Shown here: positions 55,574-64,000 of the stretch, piece by piece | How the letters are laid out: each line of letters begins with the position of its first letter | How positions within the stretch are numbered: the stretch's first letter is position 1 | Assembly (NCBI RefSeq): GCF_002591915.1 | Contig: NZ_NIHB01000001.1 | Coordinates: 473,805-537,804 of the forward strand | Source: Marinicella litoralis | GTDB taxonomy: Bacteria; Pseudomonadota; Gammaproteobacteria; Xanthomonadales; Marinicellaceae | DNA: 64,000 nucleotides | Reading direction: 5' to 3' | Translations under genes and position numbers: made by a program | The notes under the pieces: model-generated | Databases searched by the model: none | Told to the model about the DNA's origin: nothing | The model's input: only the letters and a program-made list of their open reading frames with translations

Positions 55574-56876
55574 ACAAACCTCGCATGATTTCTAACAGCA
55601 GTTGTACATCTGCCCATTGGTTTTCATTCATCCAATGGTCTCGATAAAATGTCAGCAAGTCCAAGTCACAGCTTGCGGCAGCTGGCAAGGCAGGGTTATC
55701 AAAACAATGGTATTTGATCCATTGGCTGTTCGGACCGCAGTTGGCGCCCAATTCACAAAGGTACAATTGGGTGGCGTTGTTAATCACCAGCGCAAATAAT
55801 TGAACATCGGTGATTCCTGTCAGTTGAAGTACCACATCACCTGGAGAAACGTACTCTATAAAGGGTTCTTTCAGCTGACCCTTGCCGATGTTTCGGTAGG
55901 GGTAATGGCCGATGTATTGTATGCGATTGGTTTGTTCTAAGGTCATTTGGGCTTCATAAAACACATCGGCATCCTTGCTGTTAAGGAAGTTGAACATTTG
56001 GTTGTTGACCAGGTTGAATTCATCTATGGCAGCTGTTCTGGTTTCCGGGTCAACCAATCTGAGTGAACTGAGCGTTTCTTTCAACACCGCTTCTTCGGCG
56101 AAAGTCTGGGCATATTCTTTTTTTAGCGCTGTTTGGTCTTCGGTGGATTGGATTAATTGGTTTATTTCACTTCGCCTTATCCGCAATGCTTGTAATTGTT
56201 CTCGAATCACTGCTATTTCTTGGGCGTTTTTGGTTTCATCGCCTTTGGATGCATCCAATACATTTTGAAAGCGCTGTTGCCATTCAGGCTTCAAGTTGAC
56301 CACTGAGGCAATGGCTTTCTCTTTGTTTGACTTAGGAGTTGCGGCAAGTAAATAAGCATTCAACTGTGCTTTGAGTCGGTTATGTTTATCCATTCCCTGC
56401 TTTTCTGTGATGTTGGAATGTGGCAGGTTTAACGACTCTAATCGATGCAATAAATCGATGCATTGATTGGCATGTTGTTGTATGGCTTTGCTTTGAGGAG
56501 CGGTGGCTTGAACGAATTGTTCTGGGTGTTGTTGGCTTAATGTTAAATTCAATCGAGCCACTGGGTCGTAGTTTGGTTGGTTTTGATAATCATAGATGAC
56601 TTGATGGCATTGAGCCCACAAACGGGTCATGCGATATATGTCCAGATAACTCAGTTCTTTGTCGGACATACTATCCTGAACCGTTACAAACTCGGGTTCC
56701 TCATTCAGTCGTTTGGGTCTATTTTTGGGTTTGGTGTGGGTGTTGGTTTTTAAGTTTTTATTGACATCAGCAGCTTGCTTGCTCAACACATTGGGGGTGT
56801 TTTGATGGTCCGAATTACCTTTGGGCCAAAACACCCACAACAAGATCAATAGCAGAATCAGTAAAATTTTTTTCAT
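55563..56876 (-). CDS. Membrane-anchored hypothetical protein, 437 aa
   Basis: Start at ATG 56876 (MKKILLILLLILLWVFWPKG), an N-terminal membrane helix. A longer frame would overlap the next gene. A basic spacer (THTKPKNRPKRLNEEPE), a helical region with a coiled coil (IAVIREQLQALRIRRSEINQLI), and a C-terminal Cys-containing segment (YLCELGANCGPN, AASCDLDLL) follow. No domain recognised. It overlaps the downstream gene by 11 bases, so the two are cotranscribed. Confidence 0.6.
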   Translation of the reverse strand: MKKILLILLLILLWVFWPKGNSDHQNTPNVLSKQAADVNKNLKTNTHTKPKNRPKRLNEEPEFVTVQDSMSDKELSYLDIYRMTRLWAQCHQVIYDYQNQPNYDPVARLNLTLSQQHPEQFVQATAPQSKAIQQHANQCIDLLHRLESLNLPHSNITEKQGMDKHNRLKAQLNAYLLAATPKSNKEKAIASVVNLKPEWQQRFQNVLDASKGDETKNAQEIAVIREQLQALRIRRSEINQLIQSTEDQTALKKEYAQTFAEEAVLKETLSSLRLVDPETRTAAIDEFNLVNNQMFNFLNSKDADVFYEAQMTLEQTNRIQYIGHYPYRNIGKGQLKEPFIEYVSPGDVVLQLTGITDVQLFALVINNATQLYLCELGANCGPNSQWIKYHCFDNPALPAAASCDLDLLTFYRDHWMNENQWADVQLLLEIMRGLYEN

Positions 56877-56905
56877 GTTATTGTTTTTGCTGACAAGCCT
56901 CTTAC

Positions 56906-57760
56906 TTACAATTGATAGTAACAATCTTCCGCTTTAAATTTTTGATGGACCAAGCCCAAATCTTTTAAAGTGGCAGTGGTTTCGGCCACCACATCTTGTT
57001 TTAGTTCAATTTGCTTGCACCACTTGGTGTAGGACAACCAGGCTGCTACATCTTCTGGCTGTAAATCAAATTGCTTGGCAATGATGTCGATTCGATTGGT
57101 GTTGTGGTAAAGCTGCTGCGCTTGTTTGAAAGTTTCTTCCAGCAGTTTTTTGACTTTATCAGCATGTAAGGTCAAGGTTTGGTGGCTGGCGACTACTACA
57201 AAACAAGACCAAGGCGTCGGGCATTCACCAATGCGTCTGAATTCGCCACTGTCAACATAGGGTTTGGTGGTGAATTTTTCCCAAAAGAACACATCGGCCT
57301 GGTCTTCTCTGAAGGCCATGCGGGCGCCATCCAAGTTATTGATAACGCGAAATTGTAATTTGTGCACTGGCCAGTTTTCTTGTCGAGCGTGTACATAGGG
57401 CATCAAATGAGAACCTGAACCATAGCGACTGATGGCATAACGATGGTGGTAAATTTCATTGACATCGGTGATGTCAGAATCAGCTGGCACATGGATGCCC
57501 CAAATAATCGGAGAGTCGGTATAAAAAGACACGATTTTATAATTGGCACTGCGGGATATGCCTGAAATGGCACCTTCAGTCAGCAGGATGGCCACATCCA
57601 ATTCATCGTTTTTGATGGCTTGTATCATGCCACCTGTGCCTTCATAGAAGTCGGTCCATTCGGGCTTGATGCCCTGCGCTTGCAAGGCGCCGGATTGACG
57701 CGCCAAATGCCATGGTAGGTTGTAGTGTTCTGGTACGCCGCCAATTCTGAGTCTGATCAT
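56906..57760 (-). CDS. Type 2 periplasmic-binding-fold protein, NMT1/Ca3427-like
   Basis: 284 residues from ATG 57760 (MIRLRIGGVPEHYN); a GTG four codons upstream is possible. No signal peptide. Opening RIGGVPEHYNLPWHLARQSGALQAQGI, then EGTGGMIQAIKNDELDVAILLTEGAI, YGSGSHLMPYVHA and DGARMAFREDQADVFFWEKFTTKP fit the SsuA/NMT1 superfamily, in particular the Ca3427-like group. No ABC permease or ATPase genes are adjacent. It may act in the cytosol as a thiamine-precursor-like enzyme or a binder; the role is unknown. Confidence 0.7.
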   Translation of the reverse strand: MIRLRIGGVPEHYNLPWHLARQSGALQAQGIKPEWTDFYEGTGGMIQAIKNDELDVAILLTEGAISGISRSANYKIVSFYTDSPIIWGIHVPADSDITDVNEIYHHRYAISRYGSGSHLMPYVHARQENWPVHKLQFRVINNLDGARMAFREDQADVFFWEKFTTKPYVDSGEFRRIGECPTPWSCFVVVASHQTLTLHADKVKKLLEETFKQAQQLYHNTNRIDIIAKQFDLQPEDVAAWLSYTKWCKQIELKQDVVAETTATLKDLGLVHQKFKAEDCYYQL

Positions 57761-57870
57761 GAATGCATCCACAAAAGCGATATTGTATCATCGCCAAATT
57801 GTAATTCTGCAACATTATGCACACATAATCGAGCGATAGAATTTGGATTTTACTGTGTTAAACTGACCCG

Positions 57871-58626
57871 ATGAAATGGTTGTTGTGTTTTTTGTTACTG
57901 GGTTTTTCTGCAGTTAATGCAGAGGTGAAGTTGATGGTGTTGGGCGGTCAACATACACCGGTTAAGTTTGTGGCATTGCCTTTTTCTTATCAGGGATCAG
58001 GCTTGAGTCCGGCAGTGGCGGTTGAAGACCTTATTGTTCAAGCTTTATCGAGCACAGGCTTGTTCAGCATGCCCTATCGCTACGATGTACCAGCCAACAC
58101 CAACAACATGATGGCCTGGCAATTCAATGGCATACGCTATGTCTTACAAGGGCAGTTGATTGAAGCGGACAAGATGCTGACTTTGCGTTTGTCTATTGAT
58201 GATACTTTGGGTTTGCAACCGACCATCAGTAGGGTGATTTTGAACCCAGAACAGTTGACCTTGAGCAGTCAAATGTTTGCTGACCAAGTTTACCGCAGTT
58301 TGTTTTATGCCACTTTCACCAACGACACGGAAAAACAATATTTAGCCAATGAAAACCCTGTTTTGACGCGGTATTTGAACCAATTGGTCATGACTTTCAA
58401 AGCGGCTTGGGTCAATGACCAAGGCAAAGGCAGCTGTACCGTTGATATCCAACAAATGCCTGGTGGGGTGCCTTTCAAAAGTGAATTAAACGAAGACTGT
58501 TTTTTAGACAGGGCTTTGCCCAATGAAATTCAGCAAGCACTCGAGTCCATTGAAGTTTTGCCATATGAAAATTACCAAACGGTGTTTGAGCGAAACCTAA
58601 AAATTGAGTTCATCAGTCTGAATTAA
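57871..58626 (+). CDS. TolB N-terminal/TolA C-terminal fusion-like periplasmic protein
   Basis: 251 residues. Signal peptide 1-17 (LLLGFSAVNA). Residues about 18-150 align in pattern with the TolB N-terminal domain: AEVKLMVLGG, VKFVALPFSYQGSGLSP, DLIVQALSSTGLFSM, GIRYVLQGQL. Residues about 168-251 resemble the TolA C-terminal domain: TFKAAWVND, CTVDIQQMPGGVPF (Cys189), EDCFLDRALP (Cys210), LPYENYQTVFERNLKIEF. No beta-propeller is present. In the Tol system these two domains bind each other, so one polypeptide would hold both partners. Ends six bases from the convergent cytochrome gene. Confidence 0.72.
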   Translation: MKWLLCFLLLGFSAVNAEVKLMVLGGQHTPVKFVALPFSYQGSGLSPAVAVEDLIVQALSSTGLFSMPYRYDVPANTNNMMAWQFNGIRYVLQGQLIEADKMLTLRLSIDDTLGLQPTISRVILNPEQLTLSSQMFADQVYRSLFYATFTNDTEKQYLANENPVLTRYLNQLVMTFKAAWVNDQGKGSCTVDIQQMPGGVPFKSELNEDCFLDRALPNEIQQALESIEVLPYENYQTVFERNLKIEFISLN

Positions 58627-58632
58627 AATGCA

Positions 58633-60111
58633 TTAATGAATGCTGTCTGAGTTCGCATTGCGTTGCAGGTGAAGATCGGTATCGATCAAATGATCATCCA
58701 TACCCCAGTCCCTTAACTGTTTTATAATCCAATCCTGTGATTGGTCTTGGTGACAGTCATGGCAAGCATTGGGCGAATTTTCAACACCTAATTTCTTAGA
58801 CAACAAGGGGTTTGGAATGGATCCCATGTTGTGAGTTCGAACAAGATGGGTCACACCTGATACTTGATTTAACATGTTTTTCGGCATGTGACAGTCATAA
58901 CAAAACGAACCTTTTTTGCCCGCTGTGTGGTTGGTGTGTGCAGCTAAATTTTCTTCAATGTTTTGGTGGCAACTTAAACAAAATTCATTACTTTGTTCAG
59001 TGGCTCGGAGCAAGCCAGTGCTGGCTGGTTTTTTGTTGTTGTGTGGGTCATGACAGGTGTAACAGCGCATGTCTGTGGCTTGGTAATGGCTTGAATCAGC
59101 AAAAGAACGAAACATTGTACCCAAGCCCTTGGGTCGTCCATCCGGCCACACTTCAATGGTCGGTACGGTTCGGCCAGGTTCCAAGGGTGCTTCGGTAAAG
59201 TAGGCAGACAAGTCGTTCAACTGACCGTGCTGATCGAAACCCGGTTTATAATTTCGATACAGGGGCTGTCGTTTTCTGAAGATGTCAGCGCCATGACATC
59301 TGGCGCAGACGCTCAAGGCAAAGCCTTGTTCTTGTTTGCCTGCATTGATGATAAATGGTGCTGTCTTATTGAGTAAGTTTTGGTCTAGCCATGACGCCAT
59401 TCGGTTGATTGGGTGGCCTTGCATGTAATCAACATGTTGACTGCCTGGGCCATGACAAACTTCGCAACCCACACCAATTTCAGTCCACTGTACATCGGCA
59501 ACCGTGTGTGCATTGTCTTTACTGATTTCTTGTAAATTGGTGGTGTGACACCGTGCACAATATAAATTCCAAGCAGAATTCATTGGTTTCATTTGTTCCC
59601 ATAAATCATGCACAGACTGAGGCGATTGTTCTTGTTCATTCCAATAGGCAAAAAAGGATTGTCTGGGCACTGACCATTGAATCGGCAAGCGCCGCAACAC
59701 CCCGCCGACTTCTTGTGTCAGGTAGGTTTGTCGGTATTGGTAACCAATGACCTTATCAATTTTAAATTCAGTGAAAGCATTGCTGCCTTGATCACGCAAA
59801 GCCATGAAATATTCACCTTGTCTCTGGTACATTTTGGCAACGGGTGGTGCATTGGAGTCTTCAATATTTTGTTGAGGTAGGTAATATTGACCTGATGAAA
59901 AATTCCCCACGATGGTATTTTCTTTGGGTTCATGTGCGATGTTGTGATGTGGTGAAATTTTCCAGGCGTCGTAATTAATCCAATGACAATCACCACAAAC
60001 TTGGCTGCCCACAAAATCAGCATGAAACACTTCAGGTGCTGGTTCACGCAACCAAAAAATACCCATAATAATTAACAGTACAAAAGCAACCAAAAGGGCC
60101 AGGTATTTCAT
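58633..60111 (-). CDS. Octaheme c-type cytochrome, membrane-anchored
   Basis: 492 residues: a single N-terminal helix (LALLVAFVLLIIMGIFW) then eight CxxCH heme-binding motifs: CGDCH, CARCH, CEVCH, CARCH, CYTCH, CLSCH, CYDCH and CHDCH. Additional histidines supply distal ligands. Spacing and the text 'GSQVCGDCH...W..SPH' and 'CYTCHDPHNNKK' fit multiheme cytochromes of the doubled-CXXCH/cytochrome c nitrite reductase-like group. It would carry electrons in the periplasm; the reaction is unknown. The stop of the DedA-type gene upstream overlaps its start (ATGA). Confidence 0.9.
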   Translation of the reverse strand: MKYLALLVAFVLLIIMGIFWLREPAPEVFHADFVGSQVCGDCHWINYDAWKISPHHNIAHEPKENTIVGNFSSGQYYLPQQNIEDSNAPPVAKMYQRQGEYFMALRDQGSNAFTEFKIDKVIGYQYRQTYLTQEVGGVLRRLPIQWSVPRQSFFAYWNEQEQSPQSVHDLWEQMKPMNSAWNLYCARCHTTNLQEISKDNAHTVADVQWTEIGVGCEVCHGPGSQHVDYMQGHPINRMASWLDQNLLNKTAPFIINAGKQEQGFALSVCARCHGADIFRKRQPLYRNYKPGFDQHGQLNDLSAYFTEAPLEPGRTVPTIEVWPDGRPKGLGTMFRSFADSSHYQATDMRCYTCHDPHNNKKPASTGLLRATEQSNEFCLSCHQNIEENLAAHTNHTAGKKGSFCYDCHMPKNMLNQVSGVTHLVRTHNMGSIPNPLLSKKLGVENSPNACHDCHQDQSQDWIIKQLRDWGMDDHLIDTDLHLQRNANSDSIH

Positions 60112-62006
60112 TTTCTCTTTTTGATGATGGTCAAGGTTTCATCCGGCAAGAAATCGGTAATGAACAAGCTTGATTTGAGGGCAGCCAACAGTACGCTTTT
60201 GTCTTCGGCATTGTTCACGTATCCCCAATGATTGAACAGGTACAAATCGGTGTCTTTCTGATGTTCGGTTAAGGTGCCGCGCCAGTGGTCTTCAGAGGGA
60301 ATGGTTCGGTCTTTCCAGACCCGCAACACGGTCAGTTTTTCACCAACCACAGTCCCCATCAACAAGCGTTCGATTTCACCTTGGTGGACATATGAAAATA
60401 AGGGGATGTCAGCTGCATCAGGCTCCACCAACATGGCTTGATATACGTTGCCCCAAGTTCTGGGTGTAAAGCTTTGCCAACCTGCTTGATTCAACTGTTG
60501 TTCCAAGGACGGTAAGTCGGATTGGATGATGATATCCAGGGCTTGTTCACCGGTATTGGCCCAGCCAGTGGTTTTCTCGGTATTTTGTTGGTTCAGCCAT
60601 TCTGGTTTCAATGCGAGGGTGTTGTTAGAAAACAGGAACCATGCAACAAAAGGCATCAACAACACGGTGGTGATGTATGTGATTTTAACCGGCAGGCCAA
60701 GGAATTGTTTGCGACTGCGTGTGCGAAAGGCAATACCGATAACCAAGGCCCAAATGCTGGCAATCAAAATCGATAACAAGACCATGGCCAAATTCATTTT
60801 GAAGAAAAACAAAGTCGAGAAGGCGAATAACAAGATCAATACACCCGCAAAAACATAAGGCCAGCTGCGCCATTTTATGGGAAAGGCGCCGGCCACCAAA
60901 ATACCCCAGAAACAGGCCAAGGCGGTGAACCAAAATACATGGTGGTCTGCAAAAAAGTGCCATTGATCATGGCCCACCCTGCAAATCAAGACAGAAAAAA
61001 TATAGGCACTGAGTGAAACCAATAACCAGTGATTTAAAACGATCGTCATGCGTCGGTAAAAAAACCAAGCTGCAACAGTCAGGGTGGTGATCAAGAGACT
61101 GAGGTCGTGTCCAAGAAACAGCAGCCATTTCATGGGCAACACCGTCCATGGATTGTGAAAGGTGAAAAAGAAGGATTCGGAAGCCTGGTTCCAGCGCAAC
61201 AAGGTGGCGTTGATGGCGATGAACCAAATGGCTGCGACCAAAAACACCAACAACAAAACAGCCAACATGGCAAGTGAACCTTTTTCAGGTTGTCTGGGGT
61301 CAACCAAGCCTGAAGTTAATCGGCCCAATTTGGGGTGTTTTTGGGTCCAAGTCAGCAGACCACTGAGCCAGTGATATGCCTTGGGGACCCATAATTTGTA
61401 GACCAAATTTATCAACCAATAAACCACCCACACCGAAACCACCAAAACCAACACCAAGACGGACATTTTGACGGCCACCTTGGCCATGGTTTCCATCGCA
61501 GAACCAAACAACATACCGGGTAATAAATAAAACGGCGCCCACAGAATCGATGCCACCAAGCTGATGACAATGTAGCGCTTAACGTTCATTCCCATCATGC
61601 CAGCAATGGCAGGAATGATGGGCCTGACTGGGCCGACGAAACGCCCAATAAAGACACTGACACCACCGTATTTTTGGAAAAAAGCTTGGCCTTTCTCAAT
61701 CAATTCCGGAAATTTGTATATGGGCCATACCTTCAATAAGTTTTGTTTGTATTTATGACCAATCCAAAATGAAATGCCGTCGCCTAAAAAGCCGCCCATT
61801 GAAGCCCATAGCCAAGCCGTGTAAAAGTCCAAAACCCCCAAGCCAATGAGGGCACCCAAACTGACCAAAAAAGCCGCACCAGGGAAGATGATCCCAACCA
61901 ACAACAATGATTCGGTAAAGGCGAATAAGAAAATCAGAATCCCAGTCCAGTTGGGATTCGCTTGAATCCAGTCGTAAATGTCTTTGACCCAACCGGTAGG
62001 TTCCAT
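60108..62006 (-). CDS. DedA (VTT) membrane protein fused to PAP2-like and LssY C-terminal domains
   Basis: 632 residues. DedA part 1-210: 'AFTESLLLVGIIFPGAAFLVSLGAL', ASMGGFLGDGISFWIGHK, and GRFVGPVRPIIPAIAGMMGM, the conserved VTT block. Middle part with several helices resembles a PAP2 phosphatase fold, but the canonical histidine/arginine motifs are not evident. C-terminal part about 490-632 is LssY-C-like (GWANTGEQALDIIIQ, GWQSFTPRTWGN). DedA proteins flip lipid carriers. Upstream of and overlapping the octaheme cytochrome gene. Confidence 0.85.
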   Translation of the reverse strand: MEPTGWVKDIYDWIQANPNWTGILIFLFAFTESLLLVGIIFPGAAFLVSLGALIGLGVLDFYTAWLWASMGGFLGDGISFWIGHKYKQNLLKVWPIYKFPELIEKGQAFFQKYGGVSVFIGRFVGPVRPIIPAIAGMMGMNVKRYIVISLVASILWAPFYLLPGMLFGSAMETMAKVAVKMSVLVLVLVVSVWVVYWLINLVYKLWVPKAYHWLSGLLTWTQKHPKLGRLTSGLVDPRQPEKGSLAMLAVLLLVFLVAAIWFIAINATLLRWNQASESFFFTFHNPWTVLPMKWLLFLGHDLSLLITTLTVAAWFFYRRMTIVLNHWLLVSLSAYIFSVLICRVGHDQWHFFADHHVFWFTALACFWGILVAGAFPIKWRSWPYVFAGVLILLFAFSTLFFFKMNLAMVLLSILIASIWALVIGIAFRTRSRKQFLGLPVKITYITTVLLMPFVAWFLFSNNTLALKPEWLNQQNTEKTTGWANTGEQALDIIIQSDLPSLEQQLNQAGWQSFTPRTWGNVYQAMLVEPDAADIPLFSYVHQGEIERLLMGTVVGEKLTVLRVWKDRTIPSEDHWRGTLTEHQKDTDLYLFNHWGYVNNAEDKSVLLAALKSSLFITDFLPDETLTIIKKRK

Positions 62007-62010
62007 CAGC

Positions 62011-63285
62011 TTATGCCATTATGGCCGATCTGGCGGCGGTTAACGTTTGTTCGATGATGTCATCGTTGTGTTTGCTGCTGACAAAGCCGGCTTCATAAGC
62101 CGAAGGTGCTAAATAAACACCTTGTTCAAGCATGGCATGGAAAAAACGTTTGAATTTGTCTTCATCGCAGTGTTTCAGGTCGTTGAAACCAGTGACTTTA
62201 TGATCGGTAAAGAATAAACCAAACATGCCGCCTTGGTTGCAGCTTGAAAAAGGCACACCAGCCTCGTCAGCAACGGCCTGTAATCCATCAACTAATTTTT
62301 GTGTTTGGCCAGATAGATAAGTATAGAAACCAGGTTCAGAAATGAGGTTTATCATGGCAGAACCGGCGGCCATCGCCAAAGGATTTCCAGACAAAGTACC
62401 TGCTTGATAAACTGGACCATTGGGTGCAATGTAATCCATGATGTCTTTGCGACCACCGAAGGCGCCTACCGGTAAACCGCCACCGATGACTTTGCCAAAA
62501 GTGGTCAGGTCAGGTTTAACACCATACAGTTCTTGGGCACCGCCCAGGGCCACCCTGAAACCAGTCATCACTTCATCAAAAATCAACACCGAACCATACT
62601 GATCACAAAGAGAACGCATGCCCTCAAGGTACCCAGGTAGTGGCTCAATCATGTTCATATTGCCTGCGATGGGTTCAACGATAATGGCTGCCACCTCATC
62701 ACCCACTTCGGCCATCAAGTTTTCAAGGCAGGTTAAATCATTGAAGGGAACGGTTAACGTCAAGTCAGCCACTGCTTTTGGTACGCCCGGAGAACCCGGT
62801 ATACCCAGGGTCAAAACGCCGCTGCCTGCCTTAACCAAAAAAGAATCGGCATGGCCATGGTAACAACCTTCAAATTTAATGATTTTATCGCGATTGGTAA
62901 ACCCACGTGCCAAGCGAATCGCACTCATGGTGGCTTCGGTCCCTGAATTGACCATGCGCACCAATTCAATCGACGGAATCATGTTGCAAATTTGTTCAGC
63001 CAGAGTCACTTCAGCTTCTGCCGGTGCACCAAAACTCAATCCACGATCAACCGCAGCATGGACAGCTGCCAACACATGTTCATTGCTGTGACCGGCAATC
63101 ATTGGCCCCCAGCTGCCGATGTAGTCAATATAAGACTTGCCGTTAACATCGACCATGTGTGGCCCTTTTGCTGTGGCGATAAACAGGGGGTCGCCACCCA
63201 CACCTTTGAAGGCCCTGACTGGAGAATTGACACCGCCTGGAATGAATTGTTGTGCTTTGCTGAATAAGTTGTGGTTGTTGTCCAT
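62011..63285 (-). CDS. hemL: Glutamate-1-semialdehyde 2,1-aminomutase
   Basis: 424 residues from ATG 63285 ([14 protein letters not shown]); the longer frame upstream crosses the divergent promoter. PLP enzyme of C5 heme synthesis. Seen: [63 protein letters not shown], and PLP lysine in [17 protein letters not shown]. Gap to the upstream DedA gene is four bases, so they may be cotranscribed. Confidence 0.97.
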   Translation of the reverse strand: MDNNHNLFSKAQQFIPGGVNSPVRAFKGVGGDPLFIATAKGPHMVDVNGKSYIDYIGSWGPMIAGHSNEHVLAAVHAAVDRGLSFGAPAEAEVTLAEQICNMIPSIELVRMVNSGTEATMSAIRLARGFTNRDKIIKFEGCYHGHADSFLVKAGSGVLTLGIPGSPGVPKAVADLTLTVPFNDLTCLENLMAEVGDEVAAIIVEPIAGNMNMIEPLPGYLEGMRSLCDQYGSVLIFDEVMTGFRVALGGAQELYGVKPDLTTFGKVIGGGLPVGAFGGRKDIMDYIAPNGPVYQAGTLSGNPLAMAAGSAMINLISEPGFYTYLSGQTQKLVDGLQAVADEAGVPFSSCNQGGMFGLFFTDHKVTGFNDLKHCDEDKFKRFFHAMLEQGVYLAPSAYEAGFVSSKHNDDIIEQTLTAARSAIMA

Positions 63286-63331
63286 GTTTATGATTGTATG
63301 TGTGGATACGAAAGCTGCCATTATAATTGTT

Positions 63332-63359
63332 TTGACATGGTTTTTGCATGGCATACAAT
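63332..63359 (+). promoter_or_regulatory. Promoter of the gamma-glutamyltransferase gene
   Basis: TTGACA (63332-63337), 16 bases, TACAAT (63354-63359), 35 bases before ATG 63394. A minus-strand TATAAT for hemL (about 63321-63326) lies just left of it, so the two promoters sit back to back in 108 bases. Confidence 0.7.
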
Positions 63360-63393
63360 GGACTTTTGAAAATAACTGCTTGAATTGATCTGT

Positions 63394-64000
63394 ATGTCAC
63401 AATCTCAACCTCATGCCATTGCGGCAGGTCATCCTGAAACAGCCGCAGCCGCAGCCAAAATTTTGCAACAAGGTGGTAATGCCTTTGATGGCGTACTGGC
63501 TGCAATGATGATGTCATTTGTGGCTGAACCGTTGTTGTCATCTCCTGGTGGCGGTGGTTTTTTATTGGCAACAGGTCCTGAGCAACAACCCAAAGTGTTG
63601 GATTTTTTTTCTGACACCCCTACAGTGCCAGCGGCAGAAATCAGTGCTGATCAATTGGATTTTTATCCCATCATGGGAGATTTTGGGCCACGCAGCCAGG
63701 AATTTCACATTGGTCATGCAGCCGCAGCTGTCCCCGGGGTCCCAGCTGGCATATTCAAAGCCCATGAAAAACTCTGTTCTATGCCTTTGAGTGAAATTGC
63801 GGCACCAGCAATTGCGGCAGCTCGACAAGGTGTTAAGGTGAATCACCAACAGGCTTATGTGGCGATGATTCTTGATCCAATCATTAAATCCACCACTGCC
63901 AGTCAATCCATTTTCTCAGGTTTGAGGTCTGGTGCTGTCTGGAAAAACCCACAACTGGCAGTTTTTCTTGACAGGCTGTCAACCGCTGATCATGACTGGT
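63394..64000 (+). CDS. ggt: Gamma-glutamyltransferase, N-terminal part
   Basis: Runs off the right edge; about 202 codons are visible. Start [46 protein letters not shown] with [14 protein letters not shown], which is the typical large-subunit opening (A.....A..ILQ.GGNA.DA..A......V.P..SG.GGG.F). No signal peptide, unlike most proteobacterial Ggt, so it may be cytosolic. The autocleavage Thr lies beyond the window, so processing cannot be judged. It cleaves gamma-glutamyl bonds such as in glutathione. Confidence 0.88.
   Translation, partial: MSQSQPHAIAAGHPETAAAAAKILQQGGNAFDGVLAAMMMSFVAEPLLSSPGGGGFLLATGPEQQPKVLDFFSDTPTVPAAEISADQLDFYPIMGDFGPRSQEFHIGHAAAAVPGVPAGIFKAHEKLCSMPLSEIAAPAIAAARQGVKVNHQQAYVAMILDPIIKSTTASQSIFSGLRSGAVWKNPQLAVFLDRLSTADHDW

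Overview
The window looks like chromosomal DNA of a marine-type gammaproteobacterium of moderate GC (low forties by eye). The ATP synthase order is I-a-c-b-delta-alpha-gamma-beta-epsilon. Other pointers are an lptM-dapF-DUF484 block, a long class Ia ribonucleotide reductase with two ATP-cones, a SpeD/SpeE/ornithine decarboxylase operon and hemL. The small lysine-rich protein and an exported protein ending in IF-x-x-GFE recall the Xanthomonadales/Marinicella/Arenicella neighbourhood. That placement is inference; there is no rRNA or marker tree here.

Layout. 1-2.8 kb: 3' end of an MscS channel gene, an ArsR/AHSA1 pair with an operator, a Phd/ParE-type toxin-antitoxin pair, and small unknown genes including one frameshifted remnant. 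2.9-6.1 kb (minus): glycosyltransferase, SPOR-like protein, short BirA, carboxylesterase. 6.1-7.8 kb: lptM-dapF-DUF484. 8.0-15.0 kb: complete ATP synthase operon with its own promoter and terminator. 15.0-28.3 kb: mostly monocistronic accessory genes (exported proteins, peptidases, BON protein, DUF2235 hydrolase, YafY regulator with divergent VOC protein), with duplicated terminators and dispersed repeats.

28.3-34.4 kb is an AT-rich island. It holds a large exported protein with internal repeats, an internally deleted IS3-family remnant, and a short integron cassette array without an integrase (CALIN). All three cassettes obey the core-site pairing rule. 34.4-39.3 kb: a DUF6445-like protein, two flavin-dependent halogenase-family genes (one canonical, one degenerate) and a lipoprotein. 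39.3-43.6 kb: nrdB and nrdA. 43.7-51.1 kb: MATE exporter, SDR and HAD genes, a 1.2 kb tandem array of ~140 bp dyad repeats, and an OPT transporter, followed by a second array with a 113 bp period.

51.6-54.6 kb: polyamine operon speD-speE-odc with overlapping stop/start codons. Its leader contains tandem terminator-like hairpins. 54.7-57.8 kb: two unknown envelope proteins and a binding-protein-like gene. 57.9-62.0 kb: a protein joining a TolB N-terminal-like domain to a TolA C-terminal-like domain, then (minus) an octaheme cytochrome overlapping a DedA/LssY-type membrane protein. 62.0-64.0 kb: hemL and the 5' part of a divergent gamma-glutamyltransferase gene.

The most unusual items are the TolB-N/TolA-C fusion, the self-consistent cassette array, the speD leader hairpins, the degenerate halogenase partner, and the 58 bp terminator duplication that brackets an exported lamin-tail protein.
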